Source: Chimonanthus salicifolius
Lineage: Eukaryota > Streptophyta > Magnoliopsida > Laurales > Calycanthaceae
Length of the DNA: 64,000 nt
Assembly: GCA_013350335.1 (NCBI GenBank)
Contig: CM023541.1
Location: 37,874,739 to 37,938,738, forward strand
Direction: 5' to 3'
A program made the position numbers and the translations under genes. Numbering within the stretch: position 1 is the first letter of the stretch; the number at the start of each line of letters is the position of its first letter. Under the pieces are notes generated by a model. The model did not search any database, was not told the origin of the DNA, and saw nothing but the letters and a program-made list of their open reading frames with translations. Positions 11,700-23,392 of this stretch are shown piece after piece.

Positions 11700-14600
11700 T
11701 CATTCTAAATGATCATGCGGCCGAAGGGACAGGAACATGGCAGCATAGTGCCGAAGGCGCCGCTCACCATCAACACTGTCCAATGTCTGAACAATGGGAC
11801 ACTGGGTTCTTGACCTGCAACGTCGCCATGCCAATTGTATATTGACGGCTGCCCACGTTCGCCAATGTGATGAGTAATATCTAGCTGTTCTCTTGAGCCT
11901 TTCATTAGCAAATTTGTATCGAAAATGGTCTGTGATGTAATGGAGATGTTGCGCATCTAGACCAAAGGCCTCTGTTGCTTCTACACAGGCGAAGGTGGCC
12001 GACGATGCTGGGAGACGGTCGACAAATGGGCGACGAAGGCACCAAGAGAAAAGTTCATCCCCAAGGAAGTTTCCAGGGCCCAACATGCATGTTGCCTCTA
12101 TGCCTCTACTGAGTTTCTGGCTACTCTTTATGTGCCCACGGACAATAAACACCATACGGTGCACGGGATCTCCTTCTCTTATTATCTGCTAGCAGAGAAA
12201 TTCCACTGTCAGATTATTTTTGTTCATTGGACCCAGAAGCATTATGTTTCTGCTAATGGAGAGAACTGATTTGCTCTCAATGATACTTCAAGATAGCAAA
12301 TAAACAAAGGAGTTTTGGTAACTAAAATGCCAACATTAGTGATTGATCCTTTTTAAGAGATGAAAAGGTTCTCTCTATCACATTAGATTACAAACAAAAC
12401 ACATATGTGAAATCTCCCCATACCTTTTCATCCTTAGAGAAGACGAGGGGCTTAACTCTATCACAGATATTGTCGAGTATCAAATCATCCAAGTTATGGA
12501 AAAGAGGTACCTAAAAGAAAGAACAATTACAAACAATTAGCTGTTAATGACCTCATTAAACAACAATCAAGATCAATCAGGGAAAAGGAAAATTAAACAT
12601 TAGTTTAAATGACAACACAATTTTCAATATATAATGAAGGAAATAACATAACTGGAGTCACTTTGTTCACTGCTATTTCAATTAGTACTGTTTTTCTTTT
12701 TTTAAAAAGCAAAGAAGCAGCCTAAGCTGCTTTTACATTTTACCCAAGTTATTCTCAATCAATGTAGTTTACTTGTTACATTCAATGGAAGAACTGATGG
12801 ATTTTTGTTCTTTTTTTTGACAAAAAACTTGTTTGTTGGTGATAGGAATTGAGATTAATAAAGTAATTTAAGAATATTTGGCATTTATTTGTAATTTTAA
12901 AGATAATTAGATAATTATTTGTAATTTGTATTATTTTCAATCTAAATCGTAACCTTAAGTCTATATGTAGAGGCCGGTTTCTCCTCAAAGTAGAAGCAAA
13001 TGAGGTCAATTTCCCTCAAAGTGAAATCTCTAACCAATTGTTAGTGATGGAAATATTGTGGGTCTTCCAACCTTGCAGCCGAGTCAACCGCTTTTAATGT
13101 CTATGCATTCTAAAAGATGTCATTTTTCTTGGGTCACTTTGACAGGCAAGGACAAGGGTCTCATGCCCATTTCATTGCAGGCTCTGATTTTCCATCATGC
13201 TGCCCATGGTAAGAGATCCACATGTTCAGCATTATTGGATCTGTGCTAGAGGATGCAGGTCTCTATTTTTTCTTGATATTTTTCTACGTTTGACGAATTT
13301 AATTCGTGAAGTTACCCCTTGAGGATATCTTCTGAACCTTGAGGACAAGGTTCGTTTCCAAGGGGGTGGGAATGATAGGATCCAGGATTGATAAAAAGTA
13401 TTTTAAGGATATTAGTCACTTATTTGTAATATTAGAGATATTTGGTATTTTCCTAATAATTTTTGTTATTTCCATTCTAACTTCTAATCCTAAGCCTAGA
13501 AGAATTTTCCAAATAGGCTAGTGAGCAATGAAAGAAACATAGAAGAATTTTCACCCAAATAGTAATTTGGGCCGAAGGCTGGTTTCTCAAAGTGAAATCA
13601 AAGGAGGTCAATTTTCCCTCGAAGTGAAATCCCTATCCTCCATTTCATTCATTTTTCTCACTTTCTTTCTTTTTTCATGTTATTTCAATTCAGGTTCCTA
13701 TCAATTGGTTGGCTGATCAATTATTGATACTCAGGTGTCTGAGCGCACTTGGCATGTACCAACCTTTTTGATAAGATCCAGGCAGAGATAACGCTTGATA
13801 TCTCGTCGGAGTCCTTGTGGGAGGTCTTTGATCAACTCCATCTCATCCTCCCCTCCCATAGTTGCCCACCTTTGCCGTTCATAACGACGGACTCTATGTC
13901 TCAATCTTGAGGGCAACTGTCTCCGTTTCATCCACCATTCCATATCTCGAGTTCTTAATTGCGTCTTTCTCTTGTTCGCCATGACGGCACTCAAAAATAC
14001 CTGCAACAATATTAAGTCCCAGTGCCAAGATGGAAGGATCATGAGATTTAGATATGTTCCTCAAAAATTTCGAGACAAAATAATTAGTTCAGTTCATAAA
14101 CAATAAATTACCTGAATATTTCCAATCAGCAAAGTAAAGAGCATGAGGCCACTAAGAACAATAATTATACTGAATATCACTTCTAGCCAGTTGCTGGTGG
14201 GTTCAAGATCGTTGCCGAAGGTGCTAAAATAAAAAAATGAAAAAAAAAAACAGTTATTCTTCTGACATTCAAACATTTTAGTTGCAGATTTTCTTACAAC
14301 ATGATAATAATGGAACTATATGAATGAATTTCAAAACTTAGTTTTGTGGTTTGGAGTATTGCACTACGGAACTAGTAGCAAATTATATGTTTTTCCATAT
14401 AAATATGTCTGCATATTCTGCTGTGATTTTTACTGGAGTTGGACTCTGACGTAAGATTTTAGCATATCGTAACAGAAATATTATACTACATCAAGAAAAT
14501 CTTATGAAATGAATTGATAGAGCACTCAATATATGGGAGGTAGTTGGAAATGAAGCTTCAGTTGTGGAATAGTAGAAGACCTGAATGGAAAGATAGAAGT

Positions 14601-17600
14601 CACAAAGTTGTTTTCATATGAAAGTGCTAACCTGCCTATCATTGAGTTTTGCCCATTAGTGCCACAAAATTATTGTTCATGTATGATTCTGCCAACTATT
14701 TTCAAGTTATTGACTAGAGGCAAACAGGAACTAAGCCGCATCGATTTCTTCATTGTGTTACATTGGCACGATGGACAAATCACATTTACATTGAATATGT
14801 AGGAATAAATGCTTCAAAGAATATAAAATGTACAGATGGATGTAGCATTTTCTAAAATCAAGATATATATGAAAAGTAGTTATTTACATTTATTGGTAAT
14901 TTACCTTAGCGTCATTAAGCCCCAGAAGATGGGATAGAGGATCTTAACCACAATTGAGTTACTGGAAATAACAGGGAGTGCCCACTTATAGATCCCATAA
15001 CGAAAAGGTCCATTCGTTTCTAAGCATATCGGAATTTTATCGGTTGTCGTATTGTTCCCGCAGGAATACCTAACCGCGTCAAACGGCAAAGGAATTCGGT
15101 AACAGATCTCTTTTGAGCAGGACAAAGACACAAGACTACATGTATTGCTCTGCTCACATTGTTGACGAATGCAAGATGCCACACGTTGAATTGCTAGAAC
15201 ATACCAACAACCCCCAGCAACCTGAAAAAAGGTCATCATTTATGCAATGTACATTTATCAATCACTTCTTACTTTCTTGATTCTTGAATAGAATGAACAA
15301 TAGGCAATTCAGATGCCAACACATACAAATGCATACACGCACAAAAAATAAAAAATTATGATAGAGATAATGGTGCAATTCTTTCATCTTCGATTACATA
15401 TGAAAGAAGTTGAAGTGTTTGACACTGTTAGGAAATTACCATCTTCATTAAGACAGTGGCTAAGTTGGACACACCAATGCCTTCTTTTCCTTTTGCTTCT
15501 TCTTTCCTTTCTCCTTTTCTTTCCTTACTTTCTTTTCTTCTTTATTTAGGACTTAAGGGTCAGCTGATATGTTATTATAAATACATGTTATATCTTTCAA
15601 GTCAATGCAATAAAATTTGAGTTCTTCCAAGGTTCCAATGTGTAAGTCATCTCTCTCTCCTTTGTTTTTTTTTTTTTCCCTGCTTTTTGAGTAATTAAAT
15701 TAAGGTCTTTTATTTAGTGCCTTAATTTGTGGCTTGGTTTTATCCATTGAGGGTTTAATCTCATGAAAATTGCCGTGTGAGTTATTGATCTTGGGCATCT
15801 TATTAATTTTATCATTAAGAATTAATTTGAGATTTAGTAAAAAAAAACGCAGGGTTCGAGTTTTCAACTTGGTATGTAGAGTTTGGTTCAAATTGGGCGA
15901 CCACATCAAATTGAGGTACGAGATTTGTGAATTTAAGAATTTTCTTTCATCGTTTGATTGGAGACATATTTTCTCAATTGAACATGTTGGGAGCGATTTT
16001 TTATTGGATCACATGACCTGAATTTTGTCGAAGAATCTGTAGAAAATTCTTATTTTCTTTGAGCTTATTTTTTTAGTGGATTTTTGAGATGGCTGATGCT
16101 ACGGCGAATACTTTGCTTGGCTTTGAGAAATTAAATTCCACTAATTATGTTTACTGGAGGTTTTGCATCGTCTTATTTGATTGGTAAAGATTTGTGGGAA
16201 ATTGTCAATGGATTTGAGGCTGATGACCGACCAGGAATGATGAGGCAAAGAAAAAGTGGAAAATCAAGTGCAAGGAGAGCCATGTACATCCTTCAATTGA
16301 CTGTCTATAAGGAGAATCATCTTCATATTCAAGATATGGAGAAACCTAAGGAGACTTGGGATATTCTGAAGAAGGTTCATTCTAGATCTATTGAGGCGCA
16401 ACTTCAATTATTGGAGAATGAGATCGAGGATCTTAAACAATGTACTCTTTCCATTTCACAGTATTTCCAAAAGGGCAAATTGTTGCTTGCTAGCTAAGAT
16501 ATGGCCAAAGCTAGGAAACTTTAGTAGTGTCCAAGGCAAATAGCTGGTCAATGACAAGGTCACCAAGGACCTCTGTTCCAATAAAATCACCTTTTCCTCC
16601 TCCGAAACAATGAGATGTATGAAATCAAATTTTGCATGAACATGTCTAGATCAACTGTAGTGTGTAAAAGAAAGCCATAAAGTGATTCTAAAATTCACCA
16701 TTTAAGACTAGTGCTTGGGACATCAGTTTTATGATAAATAAATGGGCCACAGGCTTTGTCTTTTTACACACAGCTGACAACCTTCATACGGTGAACGAGA
16801 ATACCTGTGGTGTTAACCCCGATTTCCCAACTACTACTCTCTGTTAAAGGTCCTGGCATTGGAAAGCACACTTTATTTGTCAGATACCAAGAAGATCTTG
16901 TTTTAAGTTGACGCTGAGAAACAAAAGGACTGAAGGTGGTCTTCCAAGACAAAATTTGGTTTAACTGCGATTGTAATTGCATGGAAAACCATTATTGAGA
17001 GATCATTCGAACCAAATGGAATTGGTTAAAAGTCCATAAAGCTCCTTCTGCTTCTCTGTATTTAACCAAATTAAAAGTTCCATTTTAGCCACTGATGCCG
17101 TGAAACTTTAACACCACATGTCAGTTGAGAAATTATCTGCTGTGAACCAGTTCACAACGATCTGTTGTGAACTTTCAACGATAGTCTTTGGATGAGAATA
17201 TTGGCAGAATTTAAAAAGCGAAAGTCAACCAGCTTTTTTCTCATCCAAAGACTTCGATTGAAAGTTCGATCAATTTTTACAAAACAATTCACCATGGGTT
17301 AGTTTCCTATAGTTCCATGTCACACATGCACTTTGAAAAATACATGCTGGCAACCTGAGAGCAGTAGATCTCATAATGTAGTGCTAAAATATGAATTAGA
17401 AAATGTACTTACATGAGAAGCAATAAAATAAGCAATTAGATTAAGGGCAAAGCCCCACCAGATGGTCCCAAAAATGTAACCCGTGACTTTCTGCATTCTC
17501 CTCATCAAGCAAATACTATGGTAGACTTTTGGGAGAAACTGGAACAAGAATATCAACAGAAGAATTGTCATTATCATCTTAATCTGCTCTTGCTTAATCA

Positions 17601-20600
17601 AGTTTGGCACGATCAACCAAAATACTGTCTGCATTATAAAGATAAAAGAAGTAACAGTTAGATAAATGAAAATTTTAGATTACCAAACAGAAGTTATATA
17701 TTAAAAACATCTTTTATTTATATATGATCTTTGAGATGTATATACTGAAACAAAATTGGGTTTTCTTGCTCTGTTCAGGCATTTAGTGCACTGAACCAGG
17801 TTGGCCCATCAATCAACCTGCATTAGACAATTGAACTCGGATTTTGCAAAAGCAAATTGACCTGAGTCACTGCTTTTTGTTTCTCTAGGTGGGATGAAAG
17901 TCTCATGAAATGTCCATCAGTTCATAATCACAACACTAACCAAGGTACGAAAAATTCATTGTTTATACAGATATGAATTGGTCTAACTCAACAATAAGCA
18001 ATGGTGGATTTGAATTTAAAGTGCCCCCACAAAATGCTGAACATACAACAGGTTACACTCAAACACAAACAATCAAGGGAAAAGAGTTCAAACTCAAGAC
18101 CCAATTATGCAACTTGCACCTCATCCACTCAACTTTATGACCAAATCTGGGCCAATTACCTGTGCTCAGACAAGTGAATATTGAATCAAGTCAAGTCGAG
18201 CCGACTGAATTTTCAACCCATGGAAAACAAAGAAATGTCTAGATCTGAATAAATTTTTTTTTTGAAAGTTTGGTGATCATTTGTGTATCATCCTAATAAA
18301 TATTAGTCAATCGAACACTTGTTTGGCACTAGGCATCTAAATACGACTCAAAATTAGGCATGTGAAAGACTCATGATTAAGAGTTTTTATATGGTGCCAG
18401 ATTGAATATGGACACTTACCAACCCTTTGCTTCAAGCTTTAAATATGAACTCACTTTTGATGTGTACCAATTACTAAATATTTTCAAAAAAATCCCTTAC
18501 CCTATTTTTTAAAGTACTCCAAAAAATGGGCTTATCTCTTGTTCCTTTTTTTTTTTGAAGGTAACTTATGGTACAGTAAAAGGAAAAAGGGCCGGCGAGA
18601 CATAGGGGCAGCAAAAAATTACAACTTACAGCCGGTGCATAATGAATTCGTGACTCTGATTTCCAACTACCAGTTAACTTCTGGAAAAAAAAAAAAGGCT
18701 TATCCTTTCCAGTATCTCTAAAAAAATATTATACCTTCTTGCCCTGTCAATGGAAATTTTACTCAAGCATCAGTGGTCATTTTCCTTTTCAAACCATCAT
18801 TATGATTTTTTTTGCATGTTTACCTCTTTATAATGAGCTTTTTTAGTTTCTGTTTTTCGGTAGAGTTTTTTTAATCCTTTTTGCTTGATGGAGAGTTGAG
18901 ACAGTAAGGAGAGAAAATGAGAAATAGATTGGGCGGAGGAAAAAGGAAGGACATTAACATGAGATATAACAGGGATGGTTATCAATGTGCAGCCCATACA
19001 TTGTGGAATCTTGCTAGGAAGACAGACTCATCACAAAGGCTAATTACTTCAATTTTTAAAATAAAGCATGCCACATGCTTATTCGACAGATTGAATCATA
19101 AATAAGGAAGAAATCATCCTCGATCAACTTTGATAGCCATCGAGTTTAATAGCACCAGAAAATGATGAGAACAAATCTCAATTGTAAAAGCTCTCTGTCA
19201 ACAAATTACAAATTCTATATAGTTTCACCTTATTTGATTACCGTAGTTTGTTACAAGTCCATTCCTTCCGTACAAGATAGAATGACTCAATAAGAATTGA
19301 ACAAATTTACCCAGTCTATTATCCATGTGGTCATCTTTTTATAGTCCACCAAATCAATCTTGGTAGAGCGTCTCCCTAAAAGTGTCTTGATGGAACAATG
19401 CTTGGCTTGCTTGTTTAAACTTTAAACAACGAGTTGTGTTATTTAATCATTTCAAATTATAAAGGTAGAATTTGCAGTTTTTCAAAGCACAAGGACAGCT
19501 CTTAGAATTGAAAAAAGACAAATGGTATTCGTAAATTGAAAATTTATTGTTTTAAATAGGATGACTATCAAGATTGAACAAAGCTTCTTTTATTACTAAA
19601 TTTTCATGCTCTGTATTTACAATAGATGTAGTATATTAAAATTTTAGTGAAATATCACCATCATAAGAAGTCCCATGACTATTATTCTGCCCACACCTCA
19701 TACCGTCATACGTGGTACTGATAGGCATACAGATTTCAAAGCTATCTCTTTGTTTTTACTTCCAACAATGACTCTTCATACTTGGTCTTTCCACACTCGG
19801 CATTTTTGTCTGAAAAATTCACAAGCATCTTATTATGAATTCTGGACTGCCTATACTATCACTCCACACAACTGAATCAAAATAACCCAATAAGCTCCTC
19901 TATCAAAAGATCTATACTTAGACACGAGGTCCACCAAAAATCACATTTATGAGATTAGTTATGTCATACTTTTAAAGGTCACAAAAATTTTAATGATTAA
20001 AAATAATTTTAGATGACCAAATTTTAGAGGCTGTAAAAACATAGTTTCATTGGTCTAATCAAGGTGATTTTCAACAGACTTCATATTTAAGCTAGACCTT
20101 TCCAACAAACTCATCTCACAAGATCAAAATGAATCTAAAGAAGTGAATATAGAATTTGCAGAAGAAAGAAAAAATGAACCACAAAAACCATTGTTTAAGT
20201 ACTTTCGGTTATAAAATGCCATGATTGCTGAATTAGAATCAGTCTACTGCATGCACGATAGGAATTGAAATACACCGCACCAAGTGCATTGATTTTTTTA
20301 GGGAAAAGTCATTTATGATAATTTTTATATGACCCCATATACTTTGAGGCTGTATATAACTTAAGGAAAATGTTAAAATTATCTCAAAATTGTACTCTCA
20401 TTTGTACCCACTGATATGGAACTTCCCTCGAATATCTTTTCTAGGTCTTGAAAGGTAAAGTCACAATCATAGTCCAAATATATAAAAAAAAAAAAGGGTA
20501 CAATTTCATTAAATAAAGCATCTCCCATTTAACTCCTCACCATTTCTCAAATCCTTTTTGCATAATCTTTGTCAATAGCTCACATTGTTAATTTGATTAA

Positions 20601-22277
20601 ACCTTTAAATCGTTATTAATGTTGAGATGACCACATCTTATTATACCATGATCGATCATATCTCATCATGATGAATTGCTCCATTTAACTTCATACAATT
20701 CATTATTTTCAGCATTTGCTCAAAATTTAATCACAAACTTCCTAAGAAACATTAATCAAAGTTGAAATGAATTGCATGATTGGGCGAAAGCGTATAAAAA
20801 CAATACATTGCTAAGAAGTTGAGCAATGTTTTTCTAGAAAGGGAAATTTCATGTATAAATTTAAGCTGCTTTTTTTTTTTATAACCTAGGGGAAACCCGG
20901 ACCCCTCCAACAGTCTGCTGTCAAGTTGTCAGAGTGCATTTACCCCTAGCTCTCCTAAAACCCCTTGAGGGGATGCTAAACTTACCCTTGAATTATACTA
21001 AAAATACATTTTTATGCTTATTTGGCAAGTTACAATTATCTAAGTCATTCAAGAGTTAGTTAAGATCCCAATTAAATAAGAATAAAAAGGGTATAATTTC
21101 AAGGTAAGTTCAGTACTAACCTGGGGCACAGGCAGGATGACAAAGGCATCGAACCAAAACCCATTGAGCGATCTCACATAGTGTGACGCGACTGTACGTG
21201 CGTCCCACACGAGTTTCCCACACCCTACCACCAGCGACTCCCTCGACACGTACGCCAGCCTGAACTGCAACCACACGTGGCAGAGATGCACAGCATCCGC
21301 ACACGTGCGAAGAGCGGTGACAATTGCCGCCAGCCCTCCATCCATGTACATGCATGGGGCCCCATCTCTGCCTATGGAAAGAGCGTAGAAGAACAAAGGG
21401 TCGATGGCCAAAGCCACCCCACGTGCCAACAGAAATGCACGGTTCCACCTCTGCACTTGCTTGCTGCGCGGGTCCAGCACGTGCCCGAAAACCCAACTCG
21501 CCTCCCTTCTCTGCCGCCCACTGACCTCGACGCCGGCCGGCTTCGGCCGGAGCTGGATCGGAAGGAAGGAAGATCCGGCGCCCGCCTCCCACTCTGGCGA
21601 GTGTGCTCGGTCGCAGCTGGTGGAGTGGAAGGCCGGCACACCGGCCTGAGTGCATGCGTAGCATTCTATCGAGTTCGAGACTGGGTTGTCTTCATCATTG
21701 TTGTCGCCGTCGGAGACGGGTTTCCGGGGCCGGAAAAGTCCAACGGACCTGATTTGGAACAGAAAATCAGAGAGTTAGAAAAAACCCAGTTGCAATTGTC
21801 TTGTATTCTGCGTGAAATGGGGGGATTGGGCTCTGTTTTGAATGCATGAAAATGAAAAAGGTATTATACTGGAAAATAACTATTTTCAAATAAAAATCAT
21901 TAAACCGATTTTTATTTTCAGTTAAAATATTATTTTCTAAAAAAAACCCCACTTTACTTTACATGCATTCAAATATGATCAAAGAAACCCAGATCAGAAT
22001 TTTCACTGAACTTCATTGAATTTTCATGAAATAAGAGAGAATTAGGAAAGCAAAAAATGAGAAGAAGAAAAAAAAAACACATGGGAATTGTATTGAGTTT
22101 GCATGAAATGGGAGAGTATGGATTGGCCGATGAGATGGGAAATGAACTGAATTTCTATGAAATCAAAGAGAAGCAGGGAAAAGCTAGATAGATGTTGGTT
22201 TCTGGGAGTGTCTGGTTTGTGGGTTTTGGAGCTAACCTGGAGAGAAAGGAGAGGAAGAATTGGGCGAGTGAGGACAT
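11700..22277 (-). CDS. CNGC2: Cyclic nucleotide-gated ion channel 2 (CNGC2/DND1-type), complete
   Basis: Eight exons on the minus strand: 22277-22237, 21748-21121, 17628-17413, 15221-14905, 14223-14112, 14000-13764, 12510-12424 and 12185-11700, all GT-AG, summing to 2124 nt (707 residues plus TGA). The protein fits a plasma-membrane Ca2+-permeable CNGC, and the N-terminal CYACTQAGVPAFHSTSCD and C-terminal SLRPHDHLE identify the CNGC2 branch. Residues 119-139 are S1, 151-172 S2, 207-220 S3, 274-295 S5, about 367-410 the pore and 413-438 S6. The C-linker follows, then the nucleotide-binding domain with its phosphate-binding cassette (about 581-611, FLGDEL) and an IQ calmodulin site (about 661-674, NIQLAWRRCRSR). 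In Arabidopsis this gene controls pathogen-triggered Ca2+ entry and cell death (DND1). The filter reads G404-N405-D406 where AND is usual for CNGC2. The start ATG lies on a 41-nt exon and is less certain than the rest. Confidence 0.93.
12840..13703 (+). mobile_element. Small gypsy-type LTR element with internal deletion (family G1)
   Basis: The 3' LTR runs 13373-13703, with inverted ends TGATAGGA and TCCTATCA. A related 5' LTR starts at 12840 (TGATAGGAATTGAG) and shares acttatttgtaat-type and ggaggtcaattt/ccctc/aagtgaaatc blocks. Just before the 3' LTR is a CTTGAGGACAAGGTTCG tail with a ggggtggga purine tract, the usual end of plant gypsy pol plus polypurine tract. Flanks gttgg and attgg agree at 4 of 5. 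It lies in CNGC2 intron 6, antisense to the gene. The interior is too short and broken to code for protein. Confidence 0.65.
16089..16497 (+). pseudogene. Copia retrotransposon gag fragment in CNGC2 intron 3
   Basis: Frame 1 begins MADATANTLLGFEKLNSTNY then VYWRFC. After a frameshift near 16175 the reading continues as YLIGKDLWEIVNG, then LHIQDMEKPKETWDILKKV and ending KGKLLLAS before a stop. This is the N-terminal Ty1/Copia gag (UBN2-type) pattern. No protease, integrase or reverse transcriptase follows. It is antisense to CNGC2 and cannot be part of the channel. Confidence 0.75.
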
Positions 22278-22367
22278 ATTGAGAAGAAGGGAATCATGGG
22301 AATTGGATGAATGAAAAATGTAGCAGAGAGAAAAGGGAGAGAGAGTTAACAGGAGAAGGTTGAAAAC

Positions 22368-22380
22368 AAAATTATAAAAC
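22368..22380 (-). promoter_or_regulatory. Possible TATA element of CNGC2
   Basis: On the minus strand the sequence reads gttttataat, about 95 bp upstream of the proposed ATG at 22277. A pyrimidine CT run (22446-22470 on this strand) lies further upstream. Both are common in plant core promoters, but no transcript evidence is available here. Confidence 0.3.
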
Positions 22381-22439
22381 GAGGAAGGGCATGACGAAAA
22401 CGTGTCCCGTAGCGCATGAATAATTGTGTCGCCATACAA

Positions 22440-22445
<6 letters not shown>

Positions 22446-22470
<25 letters not shown>
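22446..22470. repeat. GA/CT microsatellite near the CNGC2 promoter
   Basis: A run of about twelve GA dinucleotides. On the gene's strand it is a CT run 170 to 195 bp upstream of the ATG, a position where plant promoters often carry CT-rich Y patches. Confidence 0.8.
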
Positions 22471-22850
22471 CCGTTAACGGAAAGAGGTGAAAGAATGCGA
22501 CTTCACCTTCTGAACTTTGCTCTGAACTTCCTCCGTGGCTCTCACTCCCCCAATGGCCGAGGTTTAAATCCTAGGATTCTTTTCTATCCTAGAGGCTTTA
22601 CCTGTATAATTAAAAAGAGACATTAATTTTTAATGACAATCTTTAAGTGACATTTTCTCCAAATTAGATAAAAATACTTAGAAACTTTGATTCTCTATCA
22701 TTTAATTTACAACCATTGAACCCTTACTTCTCATTTTTATTATCACTCACCACCATTTCTACTCTGCCATCTCCCAGCCTCTTCCTCTTTCACTTCTAAT
22801 CATGCAATGACTGCAAAAAGCCCTATAAAAAAGAGATGTGAGTATTTGAT

Positions 22851-23392
22851 AGAGTAAAATCTCTTTAATGTAATATGGTTGGAAGTTGGAACCATAGTAC
22901 GTATATATTATATTATGGAGGTTATTTAATTAGATAATCTAAAAAATTGACGTTCAGTATTCATCTCTAAAAAAATTCTTTAAATTCTCACCTATCGTGA
23001 AAAGTCCTTTCGCCTGAAATTATTTCATCTTTCTTCTTTTTCTGCCCCATCAGTCATTACTGTTCGAAAGTTAGATTGGCTTCTATCGTCCCATTGGATC
23101 TAACTAGAAACCCTACTATTTCAACCAGAGCTGGAAACAAATCATCCTAGGGTCGATTTTTAAAATGTTTGTGAAGTCCTTGATCACTTTTGCAGTAATT
23201 TTGTATTGTGAATGTATGGAATATTATTTTACAAAATGGTTGGAATAATATAATTTTTCTTCTAAATTTATTAAGTACTGAGTTAGAAAGATTTATTACA
23301 TTTTGTATAGGTCTGAGGTCGAAACTGACTGCCGATATTATTTTAAACAGATCATAAATTTATAAAGTAATGCATTATAGAGGTTATTCTCT
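22851..23392. mobile_element. 0.54-kb TIR element (family M3), copy 1
   Basis: The left end AGAGTAAAATCTCTTTAATG is matched by an inverted right end (complement of CATTATAGAGGTTATTCTCT). Interior words, such as aggtctgaggtcgaaac and actgccgatattattttaaa, recur in the copy at 28828-29346. It has no coding sequence, and the target duplication is unclear. Confidence 0.55.

Noticed and set aside
13058..13249. 63-codon open frame in CNGC2 intron 6
   Set aside because: It lies in the interior of the LTR element at 12840-13703 and has no recognisable domain.
16764..16982. 72-codon minus-strand frame inside CNGC2 intron 3
   Set aside because: The CNGC protein passes directly from ...YFIASH to VAGGCW across this intron, so no exon is needed; no homology seen.
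21277..21849. 190-codon plus-strand open frame
   Set aside because: It is antisense to CNGC2 exon 2, whose GC-rich third positions open the reverse frames; the minus-strand protein is the conserved one.
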